Source of the DNA: an uncultured Christensenellaceae bacterium
Lineage (GTDB): Bacteria > Bacillota > Clostridia > Christensenellales > UBA3700
Direction of reading: 5' to 3'
Assembly: GCA_944376205.1 (NCBI GenBank)
Contig: CALWBV010000012.1
Span: forward strand, 1 to 42,586
Length of the DNA stretch: 42,586 nt
The stretch's first letter is position 1; every line of letters starts with the position of its first letter. The position numbers were made by a program, and so were the translations under genes. Shown here piece by piece: positions 23,880-34,355 of this stretch. The notes beneath the pieces were generated by a model that had not been told where the DNA came from, did not search any database, and was given only the letters and a program-made list of their open reading frames with translations.

Positions 23880-26800
23880 GCGTACGGATATCAAAAAAGT
23901 GCTTGTGATAGGCAGCGGACCTATCGTAATAGGTCAGGCGGCAGAATTCGACTATGCGGGTACGCAGGCTTGTCTTGCGCTTAAAGAACAGGGTTACGAA
24001 GTCGTGCTTTGCAACTCTAACCCCGCTACAATAATGACGGATACGTCGATAGCGGACAAGGTTTATATGGAACCTCTTACTCTCGAGTATCTCGCTAAAA
24101 TCATCAGATACGAACGTCCCGACGCCATCATTCCCGGTATAGGCGGACAGACGGGACTCAATCTTGCAATACAACTCGAGAAGAAAGGCGTACTCAAAGA
24201 ATGCAGAGTAGAACTTCTCGGTACCGATGTGGCAAGTATAGAGAGAGCGGAAGACAGAGAACTTTTCAAAGAACTTTGCGAAAGTCTCGGCGAGCCCGTG
24301 CTTCCTTCTCAAATTGCCAATACGATAGACGAAGGTCTTGCGGCGGTTGAGAAAATCGGCTATCCAGTAGTACTCCGTCCCGCATTTACTCTCGGCGGTA
24401 CGGGCGGCGGCTTTGCGGACAACGAAGAGGAGTTTTTGGAGATAATCAAAAACGCTTTGAGTTTGTCTCCCGTACATCAGGTGCTTGTAGAAAAGAGCAT
24501 AAAGGGATTCAAGGAAATCGAATACGAAGTAATGCGTGACGCCAACGATACGGCGATTGCGATATGTAATATGGAAAATATCGACCCCGTAGGCATACAC
24601 ACGGGCGATTCGATAGTCGTCTGTCCTTCGCAGACGCTCACCAACAGAGAGTATCAGATGCTTCGTGACAGCGCACTCAAGATTATACGCGCACTCAAGA
24701 TAGAGGGCGGTTGCAACGTGCAGTTTGCACTCGATCCCAAGTCTTTCCAATACTATCTCATTGAGGTAAACCCCAGAGTTTCCCGTTCGTCGGCACTTGC
24801 TTCAAAGGCAAGCGGTTATCCTATCGCACGAGTTTCCGCACAGATAGGCGTAGGCATGAATCTCGACGAAATCATGCTTGCAAATACCCCCGCTTCCTTC
24901 GAGCCTTCGTTGGACTATGTGGTTACCAAAATGCCTCGTTTCCCTTTCGATAAGTTTACCGACGCCAACAACAAACTCGGTACGCAGATGAAAGCTACCG
25001 GCGAGGTCATGAGCGTAGGCAGAACCATAGAGGAAAGTTTGCTCAAAGCCATACGTTCTCTCGAGATAGGCGTATATCACATGTATATGCCCAAGTTCGA
25101 CACAATGAACAGAGACGAACTTTTGCATTATATCTCAATCGGTACAGACGACAGAATTTACGCTATCGCACAGCTTTTGAGAATGGGTGAAAGCATCGAC
25201 AGGATCGCACACATCACAAAGATAGACGAACTTTTTGTACGCAAATTCAAGAATATCGTCGACGAGGAGAAAAAACTCCCTTCTCATGTCAATGATATCG
25301 AAGTATTGAAAGAAGCCAAGAAAATGGGATTCTCCGACAAGGCAATCGCTAAATACTGGCACATGAGAGAAACAGAGGTAAACAAGCTCCGCAAGGACAA
25401 CGGCATTATCCCCGTATACAAGATGATAGACAGTTGTGCCGCAGAGTTTGACAGCTATATCCCTTATTTCTACTCGACATACGAGGAGGAAAACGAATCC
25501 AAGGTTTCAGACAAAAAGAAAGTCGTTGTTCTCGGCAGCGGCCCTATACGTATCGGTCAGGGCGTAGAGTTTGACTATTCGACCGTTCACGCAGTCAAGA
25601 CAATAAAGAAAGCAGGTTTCGAAGCTATCATCATCAACAACAACCCCGAGACGGTTTCCACCGACTACACGACTGCGGACAAGCTGTATTTCGAACCGCT
25701 TTGCACCGAAGACGTAATGAATATCATAGATATGGAAAAACCCGTGGGAGTTATCGCTTCTCTCGGCGGACAGACGGCTATCAATCTTGCCGAATCTCTT
25801 ATGGAAAGAGGTGCGAAAATAATAGGTACGGATTGCGACGCAATCGAAAAAGCCGAAAACAGAGACGCTTTCGAAAAACTCCTTTTGTCTTTGAATATTC
25901 CCCAGCCCAAGGGCAGAGCCGTAACGAAGATAGAAGACGGACTTCAGGCGGCAAAGGAGATAGGTTATCCCGTGCTTGTTCGTCCCAGTTTCGTACTCGG
26001 CGGCAGAGCAATGAGAATAGTTGCAGGCGAAGAGCAGCTCAAGCATTATCTCAAGACTGCGGTTGAAATCGACGAGGACAAACCCGTGCTCGTAGACAAA
26101 TATATTCAGGGTAAAGAAGTCGAAGTCGACGCCGTGTGCGACGGTAAGGACGTGTTCGTACCCGGAATCATGGAACTCGTAGAGCGTACGGGCGTGCACT
26201 CGGGCGACTCCATAAGCGTTTATCCTTCTTTCAGCATAAGCGAAAAAGTCAAAAAGATAATAATAGATTACACGCAGAAACTGGGCAAGGGCATAGGCAT
26301 AGTCGGTCTTTACAATATACAGTTTATAGTCGATAAGGACGAAAACGTATATATCATCGAGGTAAATCCCCGTTCGTCGCGTACGGTGCCTTTCCTTTCA
26401 AAGGCTACCGGTTACGATCTTGCAGATATAGCGACTCTCGTAATTCTCGGCAAGAGCCTGAAAGAACAGGGCTATGCTATCGGCTATCCTCCCGAGAAAA
26501 AGAGATGGTATGCAAAAGCGCCCGCATTCTCTTTCTCGAAATTGAGAGGTATGGACTCTTATCTCTCGCCCGAAATGAAATCGACGGGCGAAGCAATCGG
26601 CTATGACAAGGCGCTCAACAGAGCGTTGTACAAGGCATTGCAGGCTTCAGGCGTAAAGGTGCAGAATTACGGTACCGTACTTGCCACGATAGCAGACCAC
26701 GACAAGCAGGAAGCTTTGCCTTTGATAAGAAGATTCTATAATCTCGGTTTCAATATCGAAGCTACAGAGGGAACGGCAAAATTCCTCAAGGAACACGGTA

Positions 26801-27054
26801 TCAAGACTCGACCCCGCAAGAAGATAAGCGAAGGTTCGACGGACATACTCGATTCCATTCGTCAGGGATACGTGACATACGTTATCAATACCAGAGACGT
26901 GAGCGCCGAAAATAAAATGGCAGACGGTTCGGCAATACGTCAGTGCGCCATAGAAAACAACGTGACGGTATTCACGGCGCTGGATACGGTAAGGGCGCTT
27001 CTCGACGTACTCGAGGAAATCACCATGAGCGTATCTACGATTGACGCAGAATAA
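23872..27054 (+). CDS. carB: carbamoyl phosphate synthase large subunit
   Basis: 1060 residues, full length. Two homologous ATP-grasp halves are visible: [21 protein letters not shown] at the start and [19 protein letters not shown] at about residue 545. Each has its [12 protein letters not shown] or [11 protein letters not shown] loop and an [10 protein letters not shown] or EVNPRSSRT motif. The C-terminal MGS-like allosteric domain begins near [14 protein letters not shown]. It makes carbamoyl phosphate from bicarbonate, ammonia and two ATP. Confidence 0.97.
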   Translation: MPKRTDIKKVLVIGSGPIVIGQAAEFDYAGTQACLALKEQGYEVVLCNSNPATIMTDTSIADKVYMEPLTLEYLAKIIRYERPDAIIPGIGGQTGLNLAIQLEKKGVLKECRVELLGTDVASIERAEDRELFKELCESLGEPVLPSQIANTIDEGLAAVEKIGYPVVLRPAFTLGGTGGGFADNEEEFLEIIKNALSLSPVHQVLVEKSIKGFKEIEYEVMRDANDTAIAICNMENIDPVGIHTGDSIVVCPSQTLTNREYQMLRDSALKIIRALKIEGGCNVQFALDPKSFQYYLIEVNPRVSRSSALASKASGYPIARVSAQIGVGMNLDEIMLANTPASFEPSLDYVVTKMPRFPFDKFTDANNKLGTQMKATGEVMSVGRTIEESLLKAIRSLEIGVYHMYMPKFDTMNRDELLHYISIGTDDRIYAIAQLLRMGESIDRIAHITKIDELFVRKFKNIVDEEKKLPSHVNDIEVLKEAKKMGFSDKAIAKYWHMRETEVNKLRKDNGIIPVYKMIDSCAAEFDSYIPYFYSTYEEENESKVSDKKKVVVLGSGPIRIGQGVEFDYSTVHAVKTIKKAGFEAIIINNNPETVSTDYTTADKLYFEPLCTEDVMNIIDMEKPVGVIASLGGQTAINLAESLMERGAKIIGTDCDAIEKAENRDAFEKLLLSLNIPQPKGRAVTKIEDGLQAAKEIGYPVLVRPSFVLGGRAMRIVAGEEQLKHYLKTAVEIDEDKPVLVDKYIQGKEVEVDAVCDGKDVFVPGIMELVERTGVHSGDSISVYPSFSISEKVKKIIIDYTQKLGKGIGIVGLYNIQFIVDKDENVYIIEVNPRSSRTVPFLSKATGYDLADIATLVILGKSLKEQGYAIGYPPEKKRWYAKAPAFSFSKLRGMDSYLSPEMKSTGEAIGYDKALNRALYKALQASGVKVQNYGTVLATIADHDKQEALPLIRRFYNLGFNIEATEGTAKFLKEHGIKTRPRKKISEGSTDILDSIRQGYVTYVINTRDVSAENKMADGSAIRQCAIENNVTVFTALDTVRALLDVLEEITMSVSTIDAE

Positions 27055-27071
27055 TATTAATCGGCAATGAA

Positions 27072-27148
27072 GTCAAAGAGGCATGCAGCCTCTTTGACCG
27101 CATAATAAGCCGCAAAATGACAAAAATATCAAAGGGGCAAAACGCCCC
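27072..27148. other. two hairpins between carB and dapL
   Basis: GTCAAAGAGGC (27072-27082) pairs perfectly with GCCTCTTTGAC (27088-27098). GGGGC (27134-27138) pairs with GCCCC (27144-27148). Neither is followed by a T run on the plus strand, so complete termination is unlikely. They may protect the carB mRNA end or act as a processing site. Confidence 0.45.
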
Positions 27149-27184
27149 GACAAAAAATCCAAAAGCATTATATCGGAGTACATT

Positions 27185-28369
27185 ATGTTAAAACCCAATA
27201 CTAATTACAACAACTTAAAAGACTCTTATCTCTTTTACAGAATATCGCAGAAGGTAGCAAAGTACGTTGCAGAACATAAAGGCGCAAAAGTATTGAGATT
27301 GGGCATAGGAGACGTCTCTTTGCCTCTTTGCAAAACCGTAATAGCAGCATTGCACGAAGCGGTAGAAGATCAGGCAAACAAAAAGACCTTTCACGGCTAT
27401 ATGCCCGAATGCGGAGCGGATTTTTTCAAACGTGCGGTAGCGGGATATTACGCTAAAAGAGGAGTTTACGTTTCGGGGGACGAAGTTTTCGTTTCGTCGG
27501 GTGCAAGCGACGAACTCGGCGACATTCTCGACCTCTTCGACAAGTCTAACAGCGTGCTTGTCATCGAGCCTGCATATCCTGCATACGTCGATGCAAACGT
27601 TATGGTCGGCAGAGAAATTCTGCATTTGTCTTCCGGCAAGGAAAACGGATTTTTGCCACTCCCCGACGAGAGCGTAAAAGCCGATTTGGTATATATATGT
27701 TCCCCAAACAATCCCACAGGCGCAGTATATGACGAGGCAAGTCTCAAGAAGTGGGTAGACTGGGCAAACGCTTGCGGCGCAGTGATTTTGTTTGATGCGG
27801 CATACGAAGCGTTTATCGAGGACGACGAACTTCCTCACAGTATTTTTCAGATCGAAGGCGCTCGTACCTGTGCGATAGAAATCAGCTCGCTTTCCAAGAC
27901 GGCGGGATTTACGGGTACACGTTGCGGATATACGGTAATTCCCAAAGACCTTATGAGAGAGGGTATGGCGCTCAATGCCATGTGGGTACGCAACCGTACC
28001 ACCAAGACCAACGGCGTATCTTATATTTTGCAAAAAGGCGCAGCGGCTGTATTTACCGACGAGGGTCTCAAGGAGATTCACGAAAATATCGCTGTTTATA
28101 AGCAAAATGCGAAATGCATCATGAAAGCCCTCGACAAACTCGGAATTTGGTATTGCGGCGGCAAAAACGCTCCCTATATCTGGCTCAAGTGTCCCAAAGG
28201 AATGTCCAGCTGGGAATTTTTCGACTACCTTCTCGAAAATGCGCAGATAGTAGGTACACCCGGCGAAGGTTTCGGCAGTTGCGGCGAAGGGTATTTCCGT
28301 TTTTCGACTTTCGGAAGCGTAGAGGATACCGAGGAAGCTGCAAGAAGACTTGTTGAACTTTTGGGATAA
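27185..28369 (+). CDS. dapL: LL-diaminopimelate aminotransferase
   Basis: 394 residues, fold type I PLP enzyme. LRLGIGDVSLPL, FHGYMPECGADFFKRAVAGYY and CSPNNPTGAVYD are DapL signatures. SSLSKTAGFTGTRCGY holds the PLP lysine, and the end RFSTFGSVEDTEEAARRL fits the family. It converts tetrahydrodipicolinate directly to LL-diaminopimelate with glutamate as amino donor, for lysine and peptidoglycan. Its place after the glutamine and glutamate genes makes metabolic sense. Confidence 0.92.
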   Translation: MLKPNTNYNNLKDSYLFYRISQKVAKYVAEHKGAKVLRLGIGDVSLPLCKTVIAALHEAVEDQANKKTFHGYMPECGADFFKRAVAGYYAKRGVYVSGDEVFVSSGASDELGDILDLFDKSNSVLVIEPAYPAYVDANVMVGREILHLSSGKENGFLPLPDESVKADLVYICSPNNPTGAVYDEASLKKWVDWANACGAVILFDAAYEAFIEDDELPHSIFQIEGARTCAIEISSLSKTAGFTGTRCGYTVIPKDLMREGMALNAMWVRNRTTKTNGVSYILQKGAAAVFTDEGLKEIHENIAVYKQNAKCIMKALDKLGIWYCGGKNAPYIWLKCPKGMSSWEFFDYLLENAQIVGTPGEGFGSCGEGYFRFSTFGSVEDTEEAARRLVELLG

Positions 28370-28392
28370 AAATATTGAAATTTTCAGAAAAC

Positions 28393-28428
28393 GGCAAAAC
28401 CATAGATATTTTGGTTTTGCCTTTTTTT
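28393..28428 (+). terminator. terminator after dapL
   Basis: GGCAAAACCA (28393-28402) pairs with TGGTTTTGCC (28412-28421) and TTTTTTT follows. It ends the nitrogen block. Confidence 0.9.
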
Positions 28429-28442
28429 ATCAAAATTAGCTC

Positions 28443-28471
28443 TTGAAATATGATAAATAATATGTTATAAT
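28443..28471 (+). promoter_or_regulatory. promoter of the ABC exporter operon
   Basis: TTGAAA (28443-28448), 17 bases with an upstream TG, TATAAT (28466-28471). The leader is about 260 nt and AT-rich. It holds two GGAGG-like sites without a credible frame, and a perfect 11-bp hairpin (TTTGCCGCTAT-tcat-ATAGCGGCAAA, 28646-28671) with no T run, possibly an operator or stability element. Confidence 0.75.
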
Positions 28472-28737
28472 CTCTTGGGGAGGACTTGAAATTATTCACA
28501 AGGATACATAATCTCGGAGGTATAATTGAAAGTCGATTTTTTTGACGGTTAATAAATTTATTTAATTTAATTGATAGCAAACGATTAATAATATTGTTTG
28601 CAATTTTCAAAATACGCATTTTAATGGTATTAATAACATTTGCTTTTTGCCGCTATTCATATAGCGGCAAAGGAACTGTTTTATAGATTCAGCAAATAAT
28701 TCATTAAATTAAAAATGTCCAAAATTAAGGGAAAAAT

Positions 28738-29907
28738 ATGCGCAATATTTTTATGCTGTCTCTGAAGAAAATCAGAGAAGATATATCTCACTCTGTTGTC
28801 TTAATATGTTGTATAGTGTTGCTTTGCACGATAATAACGGTATTCGGAAATATCAGTTATTATCTAGAGATAAACATACGGGATTTAGTATCCGAGGAGA
28901 TAAATCAAAAAGGTATCGATATAGAGATAATAGGATTAAATGGCAAATATCTTGACAACAAAGATATTTCTTTGACGATAGAAAAAACAGAGACAATGAG
29001 TCCGGGTTTTGTTTATGACGGAATGATCGAATCGGCTAAATACGCTATAGATTCGAAGTCTGTGACGGTTTTGCCTTTTTTTGCATACGGTATGGCAAAT
29101 CCGTTTGAATTAATCAAAGGAGACGTATTGAATGAAGATGCTGACGGAAGCGGTTTTATTTGGCTGTCGCAAGACTTCGATTATTACGATATCGGGGATA
29201 AAGTGACACTTAAAATAGACGGAAAAGACAATATTTTTGTAGTAAAAGGTATTGTCAATGAAAAAAGATCGTATATCGATTACAGAAATTTCGATATGAA
29301 AAATTTGTATTGCATAGATACGACTGTTACAGAGGGAGTATCGGTTATAAGCACATTGAAAAAACTGTCAAGAAATTTTGAAAAATATTATGATATAAAA
29401 CCCTATACGGAGCAGAACAACTATTCGGTAGTTTCCGATATTTTATCGACTTACGATTATCTGAATATGTATTTTTTGATAGTCGCAGGGGTATGTTTAT
29501 TTTTGGTTGCCATTACGATTGCACTGGCTTTTTTGGGACTTGTCAATGCAGTAAAAATCAACAACGATAAAAATCGAAAATTTTTCGGAATGCTCAAATC
29601 TCTTGGCTTAAAAGATAACGGTATAATGTTTTACAACTTGTCATTGTGGATTTTTTATATTCTGATAGGAGTGGCTGCGGCTGCGATAATCTCGTCGATA
29701 ATACTCCATTTTTCGTTGGCTAACGTTATGGCTGTGATTTTTGAGTTGGCAGGATATGCAGAAGGTATGCAATTTATAGTAGGTTTTGCCTGGTGGATAC
29801 CGTTTGTCTGTATTTGCGTAATGCTTATAATATGTTTGATACTTGCAAAAATTGAAAGCAAACGTTTGTCAAAAACCGAAATATCGCAATTACTGAAGGG
29901 GGAATAA
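28738..29907 (+). CDS. ABC transporter permease, FtsX-like (first)
   Basis: 389 residues. One N-terminal membrane helix (SVVLICCIVLLCTIITVFG), a large extracytoplasmic domain of about 200 residues, then three helices near the C-terminus (MYFLIVAGVCLFLVAITIAL; NLSLWIFYILIGVAAAAI; PFVCICVMLIICLILA). This is the MacB/FtsX layout of exporters and envelope-stress pumps. It overlaps the second permease by one base and is followed by the ATPase. Substrate unknown; antimicrobial peptide or lipoprotein-like cargo is typical of the family. Confidence 0.85.
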   Translation: MRNIFMLSLKKIREDISHSVVLICCIVLLCTIITVFGNISYYLEINIRDLVSEEINQKGIDIEIIGLNGKYLDNKDISLTIEKTETMSPGFVYDGMIESAKYAIDSKSVTVLPFFAYGMANPFELIKGDVLNEDADGSGFIWLSQDFDYYDIGDKVTLKIDGKDNIFVVKGIVNEKRSYIDYRNFDMKNLYCIDTTVTEGVSVISTLKKLSRNFEKYYDIKPYTEQNNYSVVSDILSTYDYLNMYFLIVAGVCLFLVAITIALAFLGLVNAVKINNDKNRKFFGMLKSLGLKDNGIMFYNLSLWIFYILIGVAAAAIISSIILHFSLANVMAVIFELAGYAEGMQFIVGFAWWIPFVCICVMLIICLILAKIESKRLSKTEISQLLKGE

Positions 29908-31343
29908 TGAAAACAGGTCAGCTTTTATATTTGGCGAAGTTAAGTCTCAAATCGACAAAAAAGAGCAACAAAATAATTATTTTTATGCTTGCGGTCAGTA
30001 TGATTATACTCATCCCCGTGACGGTTTTGTGGATAAGCGTCAATGTGTCGGTAAACAAACAGATAAATTCTATGCCTTATATGTTATACAGCGAAGCGGA
30101 AATAAAAGATTACCGACTTGAAGACGAGGGAGTAGACGAAGGACTTGACGGGAAACAAAACATATCGGAGTTTGAAGATATTGAGACAAAGATAGTATAT
30201 GAGAGATACTATCTTACCAATGCTTTTGCTATGGTTGACGTAGTCGTCAGTCTGGGAGGGCAAGAATACGCTTTGAACAAAGAAGAAAGATTTTATAACG
30301 TAATCGATATCGATAAAAGCGATTATTTTTTTCCAAAGAATCTGAATTCTTACGGTTCGGTTTTTGCGGACAATTGCGATAAGTCTTTTGACGGAAACGG
30401 GAAAAAGCAAGTCATAGTTTGCGAAAAGCTTCTTGACGAGATAGGAGTAGAAAAAGAAGACGCATACGGCAAAAAAATCACCGTATCGTCGTCAACTCCT
30501 TATTACGACGGATATCTATGTTACGAATACGAAATAGTAGGTATCATACGAAAAGAGGTGAGTGCCATGTACGACGGTGCAGACACGTTTATGAGTGCAC
30601 TTTTATTTTTCTGTTCTTCCAACGTTTATGACGAAAAAGGCGAAGGCGTGCTCAAACCTGTTATGACAGGCAACGGTTACGAATACGGGTTTGTCAATAT
30701 AGATAAAAAGGACGTTTTGAATAAAGAATATATGATGATAGGATTGGGAAGTACGTCATACGAAATCGATTCTTTTGCAAGTACGCATATCTTTATCGAA
30801 TCTTCGTCTTATAAAAAACTTGCTCAAATAAACGATTCTTTGATTCATAAGGCAATCTCTTTGGATACATCTCAACTTTTTGCCAAATATAAACAATTAT
30901 ACGATATAAGTAATGTTTTGACATTTATATTTGCTTCTGCCGGCACCGTGTTGCTGATAATAACAATCATGTATTATTATCTCAATATCAAACACGATAT
31001 TGAAAAAAGAAAGAATTTCTTGACTGTTATGCGTGCTGTCGGGGCGCATGATAAGGACATTCCGAAAGTGTATATGATGCAATCCAATATTATTTGTGCT
31101 ATAGCTTCGCTGATTTTCCTTGTAATAGGTTTAGCTCTATGCATAAGTATAAAATATGCAGTTGCGGCTATTATGAAAGTCAGTGGAATAAGCGTTGCGA
31201 TAAGTGTTTCATGGTCAATGATATTTATAAGTTTGTTTGGCATGATAGCTATAATGTTTGCTATAACGAATATCATAGCGTTTGTTTGTACAGTGAGATT
31301 GTCCAAGCAATCCATTATCGAAATACTTCACAAGGAACAATAA
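29907..31343 (+). CDS. ABC transporter permease, FtsX-like (second)
   Basis: 478 residues with the same plan: an N-terminal helix (IIIFMLAVSMIILIPVTVLW), an extracytoplasmic domain of about 300 residues, and three C-terminal helices starting at FIFASAGTVLLIITIMYYY. It starts in TAATG with the first permease and has a GGGGGA site. The two permeases probably form a heterodimer with the LolD-type ATPase. Confidence 0.85.
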   Translation: MKTGQLLYLAKLSLKSTKKSNKIIIFMLAVSMIILIPVTVLWISVNVSVNKQINSMPYMLYSEAEIKDYRLEDEGVDEGLDGKQNISEFEDIETKIVYERYYLTNAFAMVDVVVSLGGQEYALNKEERFYNVIDIDKSDYFFPKNLNSYGSVFADNCDKSFDGNGKKQVIVCEKLLDEIGVEKEDAYGKKITVSSSTPYYDGYLCYEYEIVGIIRKEVSAMYDGADTFMSALLFFCSSNVYDEKGEGVLKPVMTGNGYEYGFVNIDKKDVLNKEYMMIGLGSTSYEIDSFASTHIFIESSSYKKLAQINDSLIHKAISLDTSQLFAKYKQLYDISNVLTFIFASAGTVLLIITIMYYYLNIKHDIEKRKNFLTVMRAVGAHDKDIPKVYMMQSNIICAIASLIFLVIGLALCISIKYAVAAIMKVSGISVAISVSWSMIFISLFGMIAIMFAITNIIAFVCTVRLSKQSIIEILHKEQ

Positions 31344-31353
31344 GGAGATTTAT

Positions 31354-32025
31354 ATGATTAAAATAAATGACGTTTCAAAAGCATTCGGTCAAGGCGCAGG
31401 CAGTGTAGTAGCTTTGGACAATATCAACCTAACTATAGAAAGCGGTAAGTTCGTCGCTATTACGGGCAAGTCGGGAAGCGGCAAATCCACGCTTCTCAAC
31501 ATCGTAGGTGCACTTGAAAAACCCGATACGGGATACGTCGAGATAGACGGCGAAAATCTTAATATTCTCAAAGCCGATTCTCTTGCGAATTTCAGGAACA
31601 AAAAACTCGGATATGTTTTTCAATCGTTTTATCTTGAGCCGGAATTCAGCGTAATTGAAAATGTAGCATTGCCGCTTTTGATTGCCGGGGAGAAAAAAGC
31701 GGACAGGGAAGAAAAAGCAAAAATCATGATAAATAAATTAGGACTTTTTGACAAAACTTCAGAAAAAGTAAAAAATCTTTCGGGCGGACAAAAGCAAAGA
31801 GTGGCTATAGCAAGAGCATTAGTGAACGATCCTGATATTATCCTTGCAGACGAACCGACAGGTAATCTGGATTCTGCAAACGGCAATGAGGTTATAGAAA
31901 TTTTACGTCAAATAGCAAATGACGGAAAAACCGTATTGATGGTAACTCACAACTTGCAGGACGCTAATGTCGCTGATTATAAAATAACTTTGAAAGACGG
32001 CAAAATAATAGAAACGACAGAATAA
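31354..32025 (+). CDS. ABC transporter ATP-binding protein, LolD/MacB type
   Basis: 223 residues. Walker [17 protein letters not shown]-loop [13 protein letters not shown], signature [15 protein letters not shown], Walker [14 protein letters not shown] and the switch histidine in MVTHNLQDA are all intact. It is the single ATPase of the operon, starts ten bases after the second permease behind AAGGAG, and is followed by a terminator. Confidence 0.95.
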   Translation: MIKINDVSKAFGQGAGSVVALDNINLTIESGKFVAITGKSGSGKSTLLNIVGALEKPDTGYVEIDGENLNILKADSLANFRNKKLGYVFQSFYLEPEFSVIENVALPLLIAGEKKADREEKAKIMINKLGLFDKTSEKVKNLSGGQKQRVAIARALVNDPDIILADEPTGNLDSANGNEVIEILRQIANDGKTVLMVTHNLQDANVADYKITLKDGKIIETTE

Positions 32026-32037
32026 AGATATTTATGA

Positions 32038-32066
32038 AAAAGACGGCTCGTGCCGTCTTTTTGTTA
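32038..32066 (+). terminator. terminator of the ABC operon
   Basis: AAAAGACGGC (32038-32047) pairs with GCCGTCTTTT (32052-32061) around TCGT, and further T follows. Confidence 0.85.
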
Positions 32067-32074
32067 TAGCAAAA

Positions 32075-32714
32075 TCAGTTTTCTTCTTGCCAGATAAGTC
32101 GCAATGTTTTTTCGTTGCTGTCGTAGAGTATTTCGTATTTGATTTTGTCGTCTTGAGTGTCTTGAAGATACAGTGCGTTTTCTTTTTGTATTGTTTTGTA
32201 TTTATCGCTTAATCCGCTTACATAAATATAAGCGTAATTGCCTTTGATTTTAACATAGTGTTCAAAATGTGCATCATCGTTTGTATTCAGATGATATACG
32301 TATCCCGTGTCTTCCAGTTTGCCTGGGTCGTATATGCCTTCGGGAATATCGTGCGAGGGTTTTTATGGTGTCGTATAAATCACCGTAGACTTCGTATTCG
32401 AATTGATGTTCGTATTGTAAAAGGATTTCTGAATTTAATTGCACATCCGACGCTTCTTTGGAAAGTTTTCTTTTTGCAATATTTTCGCAACACTTGTATA
32501 TCCACGAAGCGGGGAATTCGATATAACCTAACTTGTCTGTTTCTTTGTTTATCAACTGCAAAAAAAAGTCTTGCGCCACTTCCTGCGCAAAATTTTCGCC
32601 GTAAATGTATTTTAAGTGAAAAACTATTCTCCTGTAAAAATAATCATACAATGCGTCAAACGATTTTTCGCTATGAATATTCTTCAGAAGTTGATTGAAT
32701 TTTCTTGACTCCAT
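32075..32714 (-). pseudogene. broken ECF sigma factor fused out of frame to a second protein end
   Basis: From ATG 32714 about 120 residues read as sigma-70 region 2 (FDALYDYFYRRIVFHLKYIYGENFAQEVAQDFF, then FPASWIYKCCENIAKRKL). Near 32360 the sense changes: the frame goes on into basic nonsense, while a different frame, which carries TAA just upstream, encodes DIPEGIYDPGKLEDTGYVYHL and runs about 95 residues to a stop at 32075 (ending LIWQEEN). That second part is not sigma region 4; it looks like the folded C-terminal part of another protein, perhaps an anti-sigma factor. A deletion that joined a sigma gene to its downstream partner would explain both the loss of region 4 and the frame change. 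A simple one-base frameshift is the alternative. Confidence 0.65.
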
Positions 32715-32911
32715 AGGTCTCCGTTGCCGCCGTTGGTTTGCAGCTTTATTATTATATCATAAAAAAGATCCGAAATAAAGAAATTAATATTGCAAAGCTT
32801 ATGACAGTTTGTTATTCGCATTGATGATTGAAACTCGAAGTTTCAAAAAGCGTTTTAATTTTCAGATGTTTTAGTTTGAAGATAAAGTCGATTTGATGCC
32901 GCACAAATCAA

Positions 32912-33229
32912 TTATGCGAGTCGCATTATCAATTCGACTAAAAATACCGTTGCCGTAGCTGAAAGTGCGACAGTCAAAAGACCTCGCTTGAAAAGAGAAA
33001 GTATAATTGCCACTATCATGCCGACAAGTGCCGAATAAAAATTTGCGGTGCAGTAAAGCACTGCGGGGAAAACCATTGCCGTAAGTACGCCGTAGGGCAG
33101 ATATTCGAGAAAAGAGCGGAAAAATCTGCTTTTGATTTTTTTGCGTACCAATACGAGCGTAAGCACACGGCACAGATAGGTAATAAGCGCCATCAGAAGT
33201 ATTCTCCACACTACATCAAAGACTTGCAT
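32912..33229 (-). CDS. azlD: AzlD-family branched-chain amino acid exporter subunit
   Basis: 105 residues from ATG 33229, preceded by AGGAGAGG (an in-frame upstream start lies inside azlC). Hydrophobic helices cover most of the protein: VVWRILLMALITYLCRVLTLVL, YLPYGVLTAMVFPAVL and LVGMIVAIILSLF. The Y-G-V-L-T and P-A-V-L pattern is typical of AzlD. The start overlaps the end of azlC by 14 bases, the usual two-subunit arrangement. Confidence 0.85.
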   Translation of the reverse strand: MQVFDVVWRILLMALITYLCRVLTLVLVRKKIKSRFFRSFLEYLPYGVLTAMVFPAVLYCTANFYSALVGMIVAIILSLFKRGLLTVALSATATVFLVELIMRLA

Positions 33230-34112
33230 TTTTGTCCTCTCCTTTTGTGTGGATTCGGGTATCGTCAGCGGTAATATTCTCAATATTTTCGTCGCACGCT
33301 GCGCTTTCGGTTTTTGTCGAGACGTTCGAATCAGAATTTTCTATATCGAAATTATGTTGAGAGTTTGTTTCAGAGTTGTTATCTGACGAGATCGCTTCGC
33401 CGTCTTTGCCGTCGTCGGAGTTTTCTTCGTCTTTGACGGGAAAGAATATCGCTCCTATAAGAGCTGAAGATATGCCGCAGATTATTACAGCCCAACCTGA
33501 TGATAGATTTTTGAGATAAGGCGTGTAGTAAAAAAGACAGCTGAGACCTATTGCCGTAAGCACTACCGTTGCGATTGCTTTAGAAGAGCGGCAAGGAGGA
33601 ATGACTATTGCTATAAACATGCCGTAAAGAGCTATTCCGAAAGCGCTCAAAAGGCTTTCGGGAAGGATGTTTCCCGCTAGTGCGCCAAGCAAAGTGCCAA
33701 CGACCCAACCGCTGAAAGACGTCGTCATTACGCCTAAATAATAGTCGAACGTCACTTCGTATTGACGTCGCATAGCAACCGCATAGTTTTCGTCCGTAAG
33801 ACCGAATGCGATGAGAAGTCTCTGTCCGAAAGTGGTTTTGGGAGTGAGTTTCTGGGACAACGATATCGCCATGAGCGAATACCTTGCGTTGATTACGAGC
33901 ATAGTCGCTATAAGTTCGAGAACGCTGCCTGCGGCGGCAATAAGATCCATGCCTGCGAATTGTCCCGTACCCGTGAAGTTGGTAAGCGAACAAAATACCG
34001 GCATCCACCATTTGAATCCCTTTGCCACACAGCTTACGCCGAAAGTAAAGGATACCGTGAGATATCCCAGCATTATAGGTATTCCGTCTTTGCAACCTTG
34101 CTTAAAACGCAT
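33216..34112 (-). CDS. azlC: AzlC-family branched-chain amino acid exporter subunit with long acidic tail
   Basis: 298 residues from ATG 34112, chosen for its AAAGGAG site. The first 225 residues are the AzlC membrane domain: KDGIPIMLGYLTVSFTFGV, FTGTGQFAGMDLIAAAGS, NARYSLMAISLSQKL and FGLTDENYAVA are characteristic. Together with AzlD it exports leucine-type amino acids. The last 70 residues are unusual: hydrophilic, with no membrane segment, and rich in Asp, Glu, Ser and Asn (KDEENSDDGKDGEAISSDN). Ordinary AzlC proteins end soon after the last helix. Confidence 0.88.
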   Translation of the reverse strand: MRFKQGCKDGIPIMLGYLTVSFTFGVSCVAKGFKWWMPVFCSLTNFTGTGQFAGMDLIAAAGSVLELIATMLVINARYSLMAISLSQKLTPKTTFGQRLLIAFGLTDENYAVAMRRQYEVTFDYYLGVMTTSFSGWVVGTLLGALAGNILPESLLSAFGIALYGMFIAIVIPPCRSSKAIATVVLTAIGLSCLFYYTPYLKNLSSGWAVIICGISSALIGAIFFPVKDEENSDDGKDGEAISSDNNSETNSQHNFDIENSDSNVSTKTESAACDENIENITADDTRIHTKGEDKNASL

Positions 34113-34325
34113 TTTTACTCCTTTACCGTCTTTCAGACCGCATATAATAATAGCACGCATCTTAACTTTATGCAAATTATGTAAGAGGGAGATTCTAAAA
34201 CGTACGATGTTTTTACTTGCTTATAAAAATTGAGTTAATCCGTAAAACCTGATAGTTATGTTTATTAAAAAATTTGTCGAAAATTTTATTAAAATGACTT
34301 TTGATGAGTTATAGGCGCACAAAAT

Positions 34326-34355
34326 TTGACAAAAGCAAAGTTTATAAGTTATTAT
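34326..34355 (+). promoter_or_regulatory. promoter of the XRE regulator gene
   Basis: TTGACA (34326-34331), 18 bases, TATTAT (34350-34355). The start point near 34362 leaves a leader of about 15 nt before ATG 34377. The remaining AT-rich sequence back to the azlC start shows nothing else of note. Confidence 0.7.

Noticed and set aside
28470..28560. Leader peptide before the ABC exporter (two GGAGG-like sites)
   Set aside because: No start codon stands at a usable distance with a frame longer than a few codons.
32258..32698. Plus-strand frame of 146 codons opposite the sigma remnant
   Set aside because: Rich in Cys, Phe and Arg with no domain and no ribosome binding site; the minus strand clearly carries sigma region 2.
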